From NCBI GenBank assembly GCA_013115135.1, contig JABANP010000048.1, positions 124,001 to 188,000 on the forward strand: DNA of 64,000 nucleotides. Direction: 5' to 3'. The first letter of the stretch is position 1. The number at the start of each line of letters is the position of its first letter. This document shows positions 45,097 through 56,780 of the stretch, piece by piece. Under the pieces are notes generated by a model. That model did not search any database, was not told the DNA's origin, and saw only the letters and a program-made list of their open reading frames with translations. This DNA comes from Perkinsus olseni (Eukaryota; Perkinsozoa; Perkinsida; Perkinsidae). Position numbers and translations under genes: made by a program.

Positions 45097-45620
45097 TTAG
45101 ATCGCCAAGTACAGACCTGAGAAGTAACCCTCGTCCTCTTCCTCTTCCTTCGGTGGGCAGAAAGCTTCATGGCTCTCTAGTTCAGAGGCCAAGACGATCG
45201 ACTGAGACAAGCAGGGCGGCACTTGCCCATTGAATAGCGAGGTTACCTGGCAAAGGGTACAACGGTACTTTTCTTCCTCTACAGGCATGGGGGGAGGGGA
45301 CGGTGCCGAGGCTGGCAGGTTCGGGTATATCGGAGGTTGCTACTAGGCGGAACCCACCTAGGACTTCTAATGGGGTAGGCGCACCGCCTACAAGTCCATT
45401 CATAGGTGGTCGCGGGAGCGTGAGGCTTCCTGGGGACGCTATTGGCTAAAATGAATGCTTCGAGCTTCTCTCGCGGCGGTATGTTCGTCACCACCGGCCG
45501 CGGGCTCAACTCGGGAACAGGCAACGTGACTCTTATGGAGGGCCGTGGCACATCAATAGACAGCGCTGGTGATGCCATACTGCTGCCATTGGATATCGTC
45601 TGAGGCTCAATGGGAGTCAC
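45097..45620 (-). CDS. Small C2HC zinc-finger protein with acidic tail
   Basis: N-terminal exon with IDVPRPSIRVTLPVPEL and PPREKLEAFILANSVPRKPH. The C-terminal part, after a 45-nt intron (gtaacc...ctcag), reads KYRCTLCQ/SIVLASELESHEAFC, a C-x2-C-x12-H-x4-C finger, followed by PPKEEEEDEGYFSGLYLAI and the stop at 45,097. The middle (about 45,290-45,410) changes frame and probably holds another short intron. Such single fingers bind nucleic acid or protein; nothing more specific can be said. Its start may be the internal Met of MASPALSIDV. Confidence 0.5.
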
Positions 45621-46415
45621 AAAGCGCTCAAGCAGATAGTGATGGTTCGTACGCTGATGCCCTCTACACTACGAGGGCTGCCGTAACTCTGTGGCGGTCT
45701 GCTCTGCGTCGCTATACTTGCTCGATGGTGGTGCTCAGAATTGAAGAGCATTATTATTTGAGGGACGCAGGAAGCTCAAGCTCAGTAGACTGTGCCGGAA
45801 ATTATGACGGTTATCTGGTCGAATCCACACTAGGGTTAGGCTGGGTAACGAATGCGGCACTGATCATACCTCGCCCCTTTTCGGGACGTCATGAAGCACT
45901 GGACTGCCGACAGGAGACGCCTCTGCCGATGAGGATTTTGCGAGTCACTGACAATTCGGTGGACGCGTTCCTTTCATCGCTACATGGTCTGCGTGAACTC
46001 TCCCCATAGTAACAAGGCAAGTCAGCAAGGTGAGAAGAAATGTTGAGAGTAAGAGGTACACGCCCTTTATCAGCGGTAAACAACGCTGGAGCTCTTCGGA
46101 CTGATAATACAGCGACACGTAAAAAGACGCTAAAAGGCGCTTCGAAAAGCCTTTTCAGGCCATCCAACGCTCTGGACTCATGGGAGCTGTCCGCAGGCTG
46201 CTACATTCACGACGATAACCCACTCGGAAAGGCCTGCGCACTAGCCACGCATGCAATGATCAAAAAGATCGAAGACTGAAGAGGTAACGGCATTGATAAG
46301 ATATTAATGGTACTCGCTGGTTGTTGGTTAATCCTCGTACACTTGGTTGGCATATCGCTTGAGTTCATCGATGCTTGTTGAGCGTAACAGTTCATGTATG
46401 TGGGTAGGGGTTCTA
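45621..46415. other. Intergenic interval
   Basis: Holds short plus-strand ORFs (45,569-46,009 and 46,040-46,279) without recognisable features or splice support. The interval separates two genes read on the minus strand, and the 3' end of the CCCH gene lies at its right edge. Confidence 0.4.
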
Positions 46416-47552
46416 TTAGCACCAAGATGGAAGGTCGGGGTAGCCCCGGAGGCACCCCCAGGTCCCCGCATTCAGGGGGCTCTGCATCAAGTGGACGGGC
46501 AAGGGCGGACCAGGGAAGTTAGCGGGGCTGCCAGGATTCCCGACGGACTGTTGGGGAGGTGCTTGGGCGAATGTTGGTATCATAAGAGGGCCATTCGCCA
46601 GGGGTGTGCCGTCAGGGCTCACCATTCGAGCGGTGAGGAAACCGACGTTACCACCCTGGGGTAATAGCGGTAGAGTCAAATCGCTCATTGGGGAGGTCGG
46701 CCCGTCCCTTCCATTGGAGCTAGCCAAGCTGAATCTCCTGGGCATGAATACACCGTCATAATACTTCCTGTTAGCGGCCTCTGCTTCAGCTTCGGTCACG
46801 CCCATGTCACCAGTAGTAGACGACAGCGGCAACCTCGGGAGGAAATCCGGTGCCATGCTGTTGAGTTTGTGCTGCTGCTGTTGTTGCTGTTGCTGCTCAC
46901 TTGAACCCTCGGCCGTACGAGAGCTTGACAGAGGCTTTGGGGTAGTACCGTCACACGTACCAGGAGGTGGTAGTTCGCCGATAAGCTCTTCTTCAGAGTG
47001 AGCGAAGCGGCACCGATTACCCAGCTTGCAATGACCGTTAGCAAAGAAGTCGCACATCTTAGTTTTGAAGAAAGTGTTGGTCTGACGGATCTCCTTGATG
47101 TCGTGGGCGTACTTGCACTGGGCATAGTTGCATACACCGTAGGTAAGGAGAGCTCGGCACAGACGAGTCCTTGGAACATCGGGCTTCCGAACCAGCTCGG
47201 ACTCTTGATGCGCATGCGTGCACATCTCCCCCTTCACACAGTTGCCAGCCAGATAGAACTTGCACATGGACGTCTTATAAAACTGCTGCTTTGAAGGGTG
47301 CTGCTGATGATTATAATGATGCCTTCCGCCATCCCGGTTGGCATTGCCGAACTCATCCTCCAGTAGAGCGCCCCTGCCGAACTTCCCATAATTCTGGATG
47401 AGCTCAGGCGTAAAGCCTTGACCAGTAGGGGAGGTAGTAGTCGAGATATCGCCAGAGGTCGCCATACCAACATTTTCGTATTTCACACCGGAACCCGAGG
47501 GACCGCTGATCTCGGCAGACAACGCCGCGCTGCTTTTCGTGGCGAATTCCAT
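46416..47552 (-). CDS. Triple CCCH zinc-finger RNA-binding protein
   Basis: Single uninterrupted ORF of 378 residues. Three fingers lie at about residues 93-180: KTSMCKFYLAGNCVKGEMC with THAH (C-x7-C-x5-C-x3-H), RLCRALLTYGVCNYAQCKY with AH (C-x8-C-x4-C-x3-H), and KTKMCDFFANGHCKLGNRCR with FAH (C-x7-C-x5-C-x3-H). After a SSEQQQQQQQQHKL polyglutamine tract the C-terminal half is Pro/Gly/Ser-rich. The family binds mRNA, often controlling stability. The lack of introns is unusual among its neighbours. Start is the first Met in frame. Confidence 0.85.
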   Translation of the reverse strand: MEFATKSSAALSAEISGPSGSGVKYENVGMATSGDISTTTSPTGQGFTPELIQNYGKFGRGALLEDEFGNANRDGGRHHYNHQQHPSKQQFYKTSMCKFYLAGNCVKGEMCTHAHQESELVRKPDVPRTRLCRALLTYGVCNYAQCKYAHDIKEIRQTNTFFKTKMCDFFANGHCKLGNRCRFAHSEEELIGELPPPGTCDGTTPKPLSSSRTAEGSSEQQQQQQQQHKLNSMAPDFLPRLPLSSTTGDMGVTEAEAEAANRKYYDGVFMPRRFSLASSNGRDGPTSPMSDLTLPLLPQGGNVGFLTARMVSPDGTPLANGPLMIPTFAQAPPQQSVGNPGSPANFPGPPLPVHLMQSPLNAGTWGCLRGYPDLPSWC

Positions 47553-47985
47553 CGGGTGTACGTTATAGTAGGAGGGCTACTTCTTATGCAAGTGAAGGGA
47601 CTCAGGCCGGGGCGGTTGCCAGGAGCAATGATACCGATATTATTAATGACCCTGACAGAGACCAATAGAGAGGTCGCTATCACTCCGTAACGTGTGCGTA
47701 CAAAAACCTTGCAGACTTGCTCTCTCGTTCTCACTCGAATTTCCTCAACGCTCGTGGTTGGTGTACCAGAAGAGAACCATCCGTCGAAATTGAACCCGAG
47801 CCAACATCTGTTCCTCTCGAGCATACGACATGAATAGGGAGGTGACAAGAGGAGAGCAAAAATCCAATAAAAAATTTTCCCGGTAATGATGGACCGGCTA
47901 ATCAGAGGCACGGGTTCATGACGCGCAAAGTCGTAGCAGCGGGAAGGTGGTCTCCATGCGTCCCGCGTAGCTGTTCTTACCCCTA

Positions 47986-50900
47986 ATGGACGAGTTCAGG
48001 GAGTACAGCGACTCTGAGATTGAAGATGATGATGTCGTGGAGTCGAAGGAAGAGCCTTTGAATGCAGGTAGGAGGCAGATGGACCGGAGTCGGATGTTAG
48101 TGTCACCGCCGTCAGAGTCCGACAATGACGATGATGATGGTGATATCGAGATGAACACTGACGATCTCGAGACCATTGAATTGAAGAGGGCAGTGGAAGA
48201 GGAGTCGGGCGACGATGAGGATGACGAAGATGAAGCCGCTCCCGCAGCTCAGGAGAAGACAGTCTGGGACGAGCTTGGTAGGGCGGGCGGGGGTTGGTGG
48301 TCAGGGGGTGATAATTTCATCGCTGTAGAGGAGGCTAACCCGATGCCAGCCTCACAAGAGGAGATTGTTACTTCGCTTCAAGAGAAGATCGATAGGGTCA
48401 CTGAGGAGAGCACGGAGGAGTCCTCACCGGAAGAAGAGACCCCTGCTGGTGACGAGGATAAGAGTGATGAAGCTGATAGTCAGGAGAAGGAGAAGAGCAA
48501 ACATTTGCAGACCCGTAGTCCAGCTATCGCTCCCACGTCGTCATGGTGAATTGTTTTTAGATGTTGCCTGGGCGTCATTGCAGTTGTCGAGACCGGTCCT
48601 GAGAGGACTCAACGCCTTGGGCTTCGCGGAGCCAACACCAGTGCAGAGGGATGTTATCCCGGTGGCACTCAGGAGTCAAGATGTAGTAAAGGCGGGGGGG
48701 GCAAAAAATACGCTTTCGTAAATCTCTACCGGAAAGTTCCGCGATCGCGAGGTAGCCGGGAGGAAATGGCGGTAGGGAGGGGCTCAGGGGGGAAGTTGGT
48801 GGAGGGGGTTGTATGTTATGAACAGATAGTTAGCTACATGATGGCACGGAGGGGCAGACAGAATTTGGCAATTGATTTCGTGGCAGATTCTGGCCACGGC
48901 TGAGACAGGCAGTGGCAAGACGGGAGGTTTCCTTCTACCCATCATTGAACGACTATGTCAAGCAAGTCATGTAATAGCGTCTACTCTGACCTGTTATGTA
49001 TCTTGCATGGTCCAACCTCAGGTGCGTTCTCGACGTAAAGATCCCCACACGGGTCGTATCACTGGTGGCCGAGCTGCGACTAAGGCTCTTGTTTTGCTGC
49101 CCACTCGAGAGCTCGCTGTGCAGTGTTATAAGATGCTCCGGGACTTCACTAAGTAATCCGACGCAACTGCCGCCTGGCCCTGAGGGAGCCCCGTGTTAGG
49201 TTTGCCCCCCTCACCTCGTGCCTGGTGGTTGGCGGTTTCGACTCTCAGAAGCAGGCCGCGGAGATGCGCGCGCAGCCCGACGTTGTCTTGGCCACGCCCG
49301 GCAGGGTCCTGGATCTGGTAGCGTACTCGACGGTAGCATCCTGCCGTTTACCTCTCACCTTGTTCAGCTGTTGAACTCTCCCAACGTCCACTTGGAGATG
49401 TGCGAGATTGTTGTCTTGGATGAGTGCGATCGTCTACTGGAGATGGGCTTCCGAGACGAGTGCTTGACGGTAGTAGGGTTCACTAGCTGCGCCACAGAGG
49501 GGCGGAACTACGGATTTTGGGCCGATGTGGTTTCGATCCTCCGACCTCATGGTTGCGCGCGCGTCGCTCTACCGCTGCGATAGAACAGCTGCTGTGCTGT
49601 TGCAGATTATTCAGAAGCACTGCAATCGTTCCCGCCAGACGATGATGTTCAGCGCCACTATGAACCAGGAGGTAATATATGAAGCCGAAGATGATTGGGA
49701 GAGTAATTTTGCGGCACGCATTCGTAGGTGCTGAAGCTCGCCAAGGTTGTACTATCCAAACCTGTCACAATAGAGACCACCAAGGCCAACCGGGTGTCTC
49801 CCACACTGACTCAGGAATTCGTAGGAGTTGGCGAAAGAGTGGTATTTGAGGTCGCATGGTTGTTACCGTTTAGATCCGAGTCACTTCCGAGCAGCAACGA
49901 GAAGCCACACTCCTCGCCGCCTGCACGAAACACTTCACGTAGTGTCAGCTGATTTTGCGATTCTTAGCGGAGCGAAGCACAGGCGACATTTTCGGTCGCT
50001 CTCAGGAAGCGATGTTTGATCTTCTGCGCACAGAAGAAGACCGCTCATCGTATGGCCGTCCTCCTCGGTCTGGTAGGGAAGGTGAAGTTCGCGGAGCTTC
50101 ACGGCAACCTCAGCCAGCAACAGCGAGTCAAGGCACTGGCGGACTTCGAATCGGGTAGGTTCTTCCACCGCGGTGATTCTACCGGAGCGAAGCTCATTTT
50201 TCGTGGGCAGGCAAAGCGACTCACCTTATCTGTACTGATCTGGCCGCGCGCGGCCTCGATCTGCCTCATGTCGAGACGGTCATCAACTTCGAGCTCCCAC
50301 CGGATGTCACCAAATACGTGCACAGAGTCGGCCGGTGAGTCAGAGGTCGACTGCCTTTCATCGAGGATGTGCCCCTTCTTTCTTCTAGGACAGCACGAGC
50401 GGGAGCGTCGGGGACTAGTGTTACCATGTACACTCCTGGAGAGTATAAGGAAGTGAAGCACATCGCTAAGAAATGTAGTACTGGGTGGCTGGCTAGAAGA
50501 TTCAACGCGGCGGGTCGGGAGCGTTACGACGAGGGCTGTTGTTACCGGAATGAGTTCGGGACATGCGTCAGACTTGCATGTCCCGACGGTGTAGAGGCGT
50601 GTGCGGTTCATGGCGGAAGCATCGGGCAACTCTGTGTGGATCACAATGGCTTCTTGATGGCTCTGTTGTAGCGGAGACAATTTGGTTGCAGTTCGTGATT
50701 TTGAGTGTCTGTCCGCTATCCTATTTCTCTAGGGGGCTACTCACTTCTGTTGACGTTAGGAGGGTATTGACTGTCTTTATGGTATCTAAGGTACAGCTGA
50801 TGTGAAAAAGAAGAAGTCCTCGGACCCGAATCATGCTAAGGTCTTGGAGAGAACAGTGGACTCTGAGGACGTGAAGGCCATGGCTGGTAAGCTGCCCGAG

Positions 50901-51847
50901 GCTGGGAAGGTTGTCGAAGCGACTTGATGGCAGTTAAGATAACGGAAAGCGAGGATAAGGTGAAGCAGATCATGCAGGAGGAGTCAGTGGAGAGGGAGCT
51001 CCGCCTGGCCGATGTCATGGCGAAGAAGGTTGATAATATGAAGGTAAATGGTCAGAAATAGTGTGTGGGGGGGAGGGGTAAAGAGCTCTCGATCAGACGC
51101 ATCGGAAGGAGATCGACAGGCGCCCCAGACAGCAGTGGATCAGGAAGGGAGCTGGTGCCGAGGCTATCGAAGCTGGTAGTGAGGGGTCTGACGACGCTCG
51201 GTCTTGCGCCGTACGGTTGGCTAGTCCGACCATCACTCTCGGTGACGCTCGGGAACGACTGTGTTAGTAGGGTAGTGTCTAGAGGTCGGTGAATGCGCAG
51301 CACTGAGTCGTCGTGATAGGCGTAGAATACCTCAGGCCCCAGGCTCTGTTCTATTGTGTGCTTTTCGGAAGCGTAGAACGGTGGTGTGCTTTTCAGCGTC
51401 GAAGGTTCCGAAGACTAGATCGGAGAAGAGAGCCGCCAAGAAGCTGGAAGCACAGCAGGCTAAGAAGGATCAGGAGAGGGCGGAGCGAAGACACGAAGAG
51501 GGCATGCAGAGGAGCTTGGCGAAGCGGATGAGTAGACAGGCTGGGCTGTTGAAAAAGAGCATTTACTTGTGGTTTAGGGAAGAAGGACAGAGGTGGACGC
51601 ATGCGTGCTGGCTTCGAGGGCGATGAAGACCGGACTGACATGGTACCTAGCCGAAAGAAGAAGTCCAACAAGAAGGTAGGAGCTGCCCTTGCCGGGGTTA
51701 GAACCTGTGCGGGAATGGCCTCCTTAGGGTTCTCGCAGCGGCCCTGCCCCTGCTGCTCAACCGAAGGCTGGCGGTGTTGATAAGTCCATCAAGAAGCAGA
51801 AGGGTTCTAAGGGTCCTAAGGGGAAGTCCCGCTATAGAAGGCGATGA
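47986..51847 (+). CDS. DDX27: DEAD-box RNA helicase, DDX27/Drs1 type
   Basis: Nucleolar helicase for 60S ribosome assembly. A long acidic N-terminus ([20 protein letters not shown]) is typical of Drs1. Motifs recovered across short introns: [17 protein letters not shown] and [14 protein letters not shown] (Q motif), [15 protein letters not shown] (motif I), [13 protein letters not shown] (Ia), TPGRVLDL (Ib), [18 protein letters not shown] (motif II as DECD), [10 protein letters not shown] (III), [14 protein letters not shown] (IV), [12 protein letters not shown] (V) and [15 protein letters not shown] (VI). A basic C-terminus has [20 protein letters not shown] and ends [11 protein letters not shown]. 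Intron at about 48,685-48,889 carries the break between Q motif and Walker A. The join near 48,545 is off by frame in my reading (unseen donor or indel). The DECD box is a conservative variant of DEAD. Confidence 0.85.
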
Positions 51848-52088
51848 GTCTGGCCCATACGTATTTACCACGTTCCTTAACACTTAACGTTTCCACTCAC
51901 TACCGAGTCGCATAGTTGAGTCATTCAGAGGGGAGAGTGGCCTCCAGGCGGATGTCATCTTCGATATTTGATTCTTATGAAGGGGAGTGTAGACGTCTGC
52001 TGGCGGAGGCAAGGGAAAACTGGGGACTCGGTGACGTTGGAGAGAGCACAGGGTAGGGCAGCGGAAGAGGGTTGCCGGTGGGAAAGCG

Positions 52089-53688
52089 TTGCCATCAGGG
52101 ACTTTGGCTCGGCTGGAGCATCAGGCGAGCTCGGCTCCACGTGAAGAGCGGCCGAGACGAATGGCGGTTGTGGCGGAGCTGAAGACTGTGATGCAGCAGC
52201 TGGAGGGCGAAGGAAGGAGGAAAGGCGGAGAGGGTAGTGATGGGCGGTGTTGTCTCCCGGGATTGTCATGGGAGGGTTGAGGTTCCGTAGGAGAGGCGAA
52301 GTCGACGCGGCAGCTGGTGGAGCTGGGAGAAGCCTCGTCCTCTGTGCTGAACCAAGCTATATTGAATACAGTGGATGCTGAGAGAACTGCCCTAGGTGAC
52401 GCAGGCTCTTGGGAGACGCTGCCTCAGGGATGGGTTGCTCAGAGATAACTAGCGAGTTGTCGAAGCAGCGGGACACCATGGCGAGGACCAGAGCTAACGC
52501 TGATAGGCTTGCGGATGGTCTGGTGGAGGCTAGAGGGAGCGTGAGTACCGCGCAGCCGAGGTTGATGCTAGCTTGATACAGGTAGAGAGGATGGAAGCCA
52601 GTCGGCAGTGCCGAGTGATGTAACGTCCGCATGTCCTCCTTTGCCGCCCAGTATACCATAACTAGTGCAATGTTTCTTTTAGTGTACACCCCTAGACTTG
52701 GATTAGGTGGAAAGTTGGTATTGATTTTGGGGGTGCAGCGTTGTACTTTATCATGGACCATGCTTGGGCCTACACTCTCCCTAGCACCCCCGTGAAGTCC
52801 AAGAAGGCTGTTTCGCCGGGGATATCAGCGGCGCCGACGGTTCTCACTTCGTCGGAGTTGAAGGCAAGAGCTAGTCGTAGGCGACTGCATGCGAGCCTGG
52901 TGACTATAGTGGACCGATGGGAGCGTAAGAAGGAGCTCTCCACTTGGTGACGTCGTGCAGACCTCCTCAGGTACTTGTAGTGGCGGATGCCTGAAACAGG
53001 TAAGGAGAATAGCGGAATTCAAACGTCAGAGCTCGGCCATAACGGAGATGGCCAAGAGGAAGTGAGGCTGGGAGCGTGAGGGTCCATGTGATGGTCGGCC
53101 CTGCTTCGCTCTGTCACCGCGACCTCTGCAGGACCTTTTCGCCTTGTGCGTCGTATCGGATAAGAGCTGAGGCTCTCCGGAATACTACAGCTCTCGCCGA
53201 GGCTGCCAAGGATGACCTGGAGAAGGCCCTCCACGATCTGGTAGAAGACGCAAACGTGAGTGGCTCTTATCGAAGTTCCGCCACCCTCAGGCATTGACTG
53301 TTGAGGATCTCCATCGCCTTTGTGTCGAATACGATGGGGAGTCGTGTTCCGCCCTGCACTTCGCCACAAAATTAGAAGATGCATACATGGAGGAGCTGTC
53401 TCTGAGGGAAGACCTGGCGGAGGCTATGGCCAGGCTCGAGTATCCGGAGAACTTCAACGGCCTTCAGCGGGTCCTCGTCGTCTTTACAGGTGAGGCAGGC
53501 GCACGGGGCAACGCAGTCGCCGTCGAGATCCCGATATTTTTCAGAACTTACCAGTGCCGGCTACTCCCTCGCGCAGGCCTGCTGTGCCGTGGCTGACTTC
53601 CAGAGTTGTGTGGTTGTCGGGAAAAGACGACGGCAGCGACCTCTCCGACCGTGTTAAGGCGCGGCTGAGGGCCCTCGCCGGTGACTGA
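52089..53688 (+). CDS. Coiled-coil protein of unknown function
   Basis: Short exons encode charged helices: VVAELKTVMQQLEGEGRRK, EITSELSKQRDTMARTRANA, SSELKARASRRRLHASLVTI, RIAEFKRQSSAITEMAKRK, ALAEAAKDDLEKALHDLVED, LTVEDLHRLCVEYDGESCSA and LEDAYMEELSLREDLAEAMA. The final exon runs NLPVPATPSRRPAVPWLTSR to SDRVKARLRALAGD, stop 53,686-53,688. Boundaries at the 5' end are uncertain and the start could be 52,161. Probably a structural or scaffold protein; no family recognised. Downstream of the helicase on the same strand. Confidence 0.5.
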
Positions 53689-53807
53689 GGACTGCGCGGT
53701 CCACATTGAATACGATATTGCAAATTCTATCTACCAACCTCTTTTCTCCCCTGCCTTGTGTTCTGTGACGTGGAGGGCGACGGTGCCGAGTAGGCTTTGC
53801 CGGGGTC

Positions 53808-54426
53808 ATGCGTTATAAGGTCAATGCTACCGATATTATTATAGCAACGATAGTGGGGGGAGGCAGCATGCTGTACACCTGTTACCCGATACTCAGGAGG
53901 CTGGAGGACCATGACAAGGTAGGCGGCTTCTTGCGGCGGAGCGATGAATCCTCTATGTACTGCATGGGCCGACCTACATCACTCGGTGGGACAGGAATTG
54001 TGGGCTCTTGCGTGTAGGCTTGACGCTAGCCTACCTCAAGTCTCGTTGAGATAGCCGCACCATACCACACTGCCTAGCCAACTTGCTTTGTCTAAATCGA
54101 TCAAGTGGCGGACCTAGAAAAAGCTTAAGCTCGAGCTCCCGTGTAACTGGCTAACCTTGAACTCTCCGATGGAGACGTACTCGCTGCTTAGAATGGTATG
54201 TTCACCGTCCCCTCAGGCCATCCTGGAAGCCCGCAAACGTCGAACGGAGAGAAAGGAGGCAGCTGCTGTGGCAGCGCTGAAGGCAGAGGGAGGTGGTGGT
54301 GGGGACTATGAGGAAGAGGAGGAGGCATACCCCAGGACCAGCATATATGACCCTCTTGGACCGCCAATAGAGCCTCCAGTGGATGCGGAACCGTCCGGGC
54401 TATGGAGCAAGCTAAGATTCTGGTAG
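53808..54426 (+). CDS. Small single-pass membrane protein
   Basis: Two exons (53,808-53,918 and 54,217-54,426; 298-nt intron) encode 106 residues. Residues about 8-26 (TDIIIATIVGGGSMLYTCY) form one membrane helix, followed by a charged helix (ILEARKRRTERKEAAAVAAL), a Gly/Glu run and YPRTSIYDPLGPP, ending GLWSKLRFW. The frame continues exactly across the junction. Topology resembles small mitochondrial or ER membrane subunits, but no family is recognised. Confidence 0.55.
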
Positions 54427-54564
54427 AGGGACTGCATGGGGTGCCGTTTCTGGCTCAGCTTGGTTGCGCTGACACTGGGTTCAGCAGGGGACAGGTCTTT
54501 TGTGTCGGTCTAGTGCTCTATGTGGAGAGAGTCTGTGAAGCTAGTTTTATAACCTGAATTAACG

Positions 54565-56493
54565 ATGTCGTCGTCTACTGTACCTGCTAAGACCACCATG
54601 ATGGGAGCCGTCATCCACTGTGACCGGAGGGGAGCTCCGGAATCAGAGCGGCACCGGCGACCTGTTTCCTGCGTTGGAGCTCAGGGAAGATCTGCCCATA
54701 CCGGGTAAGGATTTGGGGGAGAGTGCGGTATGCGCCTGGTCTTCCGGGTTACACGTTCTCGCGTAGGCTTAACGAGACGAGCAGTTCTAGTGCAGTCTCT
54801 CGCCTCGATTCTGTCACGCGCCACGAAATTGGTGTCAGATCCGGGCGAGGTCCGTAGTGCAATCGGAGAGGAAGCTTATAACGCTCTGGTCAACTGCGGT
54901 GAGAGCGACGAGGCTGGCGGGGATCTTAGGTTGATCAAGGTCCTCAGAGGAGGCATCTGTGGCACTGATATCCACATGTTAAAAGGATATGTTGATGATG
55001 CTGTGGCTGTTGATGGCAAGAGCCCACTGGTGCTAGGACACGAGTTTGTGGGTAGGACCAATCCACCCGGGTTCAATTCCCGGCGACGACATGCTTTTTT
55101 CTTCCGTTAGGTATCGACACTAAGACGAACAGGAGAGTGGTGGCTGGCATTAACATTCCCTGTGGGAGATGTCGCTTATGTCGACAGGCCGCGGCCTCGG
55201 CGGGTGACGAGGACCTGCTGGTCAGGCGTCGTAACCACTGCCCTCATCGCCATTGCATCGGGATTCACCAGTGGTCCGGTTGCCACACTGAATACCTCCT
55301 TGCTCCGTCGAGGAATCTTTTCAACGTACCGGAGTCTCTGACCGACCTCGAAGCCTGCTGTACTGAACCTCTAGCGGCTGCCCTACGGATAGTGGAGCAA
55401 GGCATCGTTAAGGCAGGGGACAGGGTAGGCCCTCCCGCCTCTTCCTCCGTGGAAAGACTGCTCTCCCTCAGGTCTGCGTTATAGGCGGTGGTCGACTGGG
55501 TCTGATGGTAGCCGACGTACTCATGCGTCTTCCTCTGGCCCAGCGTGTCACCAACAAAGCGGCGGAGGAGGGGCGCCCGTTGAAGCAGCTCTGCGTGATT
55601 GGCACTGATGTTGATAGAATGAGACAAGTCCTAGGCTTGCCACTCGAAGGTAGTAGACAAATGTTCCGCCACTTCGTTTTATGCGTGAAAAATTCCGATT
55701 TCGGTCACTTCGGTCATCCGTGCGCGGGTTTCCGTGTGCTGCTTCACTCCACGCTTCTATTGTCTCCACGCAGGTCCCGCCGCCACAGACCGGTCGTGCT
55801 ACCGAGCTCTCGTGAACTCCCCGGACGGAGCTAGCCAGCTTGAGGTGAAGCTAGTGTCGAGGTACAGCCCTGAGTGCGCAACAGTGGGTGGCTCGGATGA
55901 TGACGATGAACCTCAACTTTTCGATGTTGTTGTCGAATGCACCGGCAGTAGTAGCTACGCTGCGGCGCTGAACAATGCCCTCAACCTCTGTCGAAAGATG
56001 GGTAAGCTTCCGTTTTTCTCCTGCGTCCTCTCGTTCAGGACCTCTCACTGCAGGCACCATCGTCATGAAGACGACCGCCTCCGCTGAGGAGAAGCCTAGC
56101 AGCGATCAGAGCCTCTCGGTGGGCTCCCTCATGACGCGCTGTGTTGTCGACGAGATGAAGTTGACCGGCTCCCGCTGTGGCCCTATGGGTAAGGGTCTCG
56201 TCTCGCTCGAGTGTGTCCATCGATGCTATGCAGGTGCCGGTCTCCGATTCATCGAGGAAGCCAAGAAGGAGTCTCCGAACGACATCCCGGCCCAGCCATC
56301 CCTGACACCGTGCCCGAAGTGCGGCAGCTCCGTTATGTCCTCTCTAGCCTGCCCGCCGCCATTGTGCTTGGACCGGCACATCGGTGCGGTAGTTCCTCTA
56401 TCGGAGGCCGTCAAGGCGTACACTCTGGCAGCAGTGCATCACACTAAGGGTGGTGTCGCTGGCAGGGTCCAGCTCGTAGCCTCGCAACAGTGA
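54565..56493 (+). CDS. Zinc-dependent medium-chain dehydrogenase (MDR superfamily)
   Basis: Oxidoreductase using NAD(P) and catalytic zinc. Visible features: LREDLPIPG, IKVLRGGICGTDIHMLKGY (first zinc ligand Cys), PLVLGHEFVG (GHE zinc motif), GINIPCGRCRLCRQ (start of the structural-zinc cysteine lobe), SGCHTEYLLAPSRNLFNVPE, CCTEPLAAALRIVEQ, the Rossmann glycines VCVIGGGRLGLMVADV, FDVVVECTGSS, GTIVMKTT and LTGSRCGPMGAGLRF. The C-terminus ends AGRVQLVASQQ, stop 56,491-56,493. Introns include 55,052-55,110, after GDR (about 55,428-55,480), and after LCRKMG and CGPMG. Closest in layout to threonine/sorbitol-type dehydrogenases; substrate not identifiable. The first exon (from 54,565) reads MSSSTVPAKTTMMGAVIH but shifts frame before NQSGTGDLF, so the start is uncertain. 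Confidence 0.8.
55052..55110 (+). other. Intron carrying a tRNA T-arm-like element
   Basis: This 59-nt MDR intron contains ccggg-ttcaatt-cccgg (55,067-55,083), a perfect T-arm fold with a B-box-like GGTTCAATTCC, followed by cgacgac, atg and a T6 run like a Pol III stop. No complete cloverleaf or A box is visible. Confidence 0.35.
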
Positions 56494-56780
56494 CTTGAGA
56501 CGGCGACCTTCAGGTCCGATGTTTTTCAACGCGTGTTCATCCAGTTTCCCTCTTCGTCGTTATCTCGCCGGTCTTGAGTTGAAGTATTTCTTTGGAAGGG
56601 AACATCTCTGCACAGGGCGGGGAGTCGGTCGGTAGTATCTCTCGGGTGGTCGCGTCTGCGCTCAGAAATGCTGGATGGGGGCTGCGCTGTCGCCACGGGA
56701 AGGATAATCACGATTCGCCACGCAGTCGTTGGTGGCTGTAATATGTCAAGCGGGGAGGATGACCTCGCCAGCCGCCAGTG

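Noticed and set aside
47418..47690. Plus-strand ORF opposite the start of the CCCH gene
   Set aside because: It is the shadow of the minus-strand coding sequence and 5' flank, with no recognisable content.
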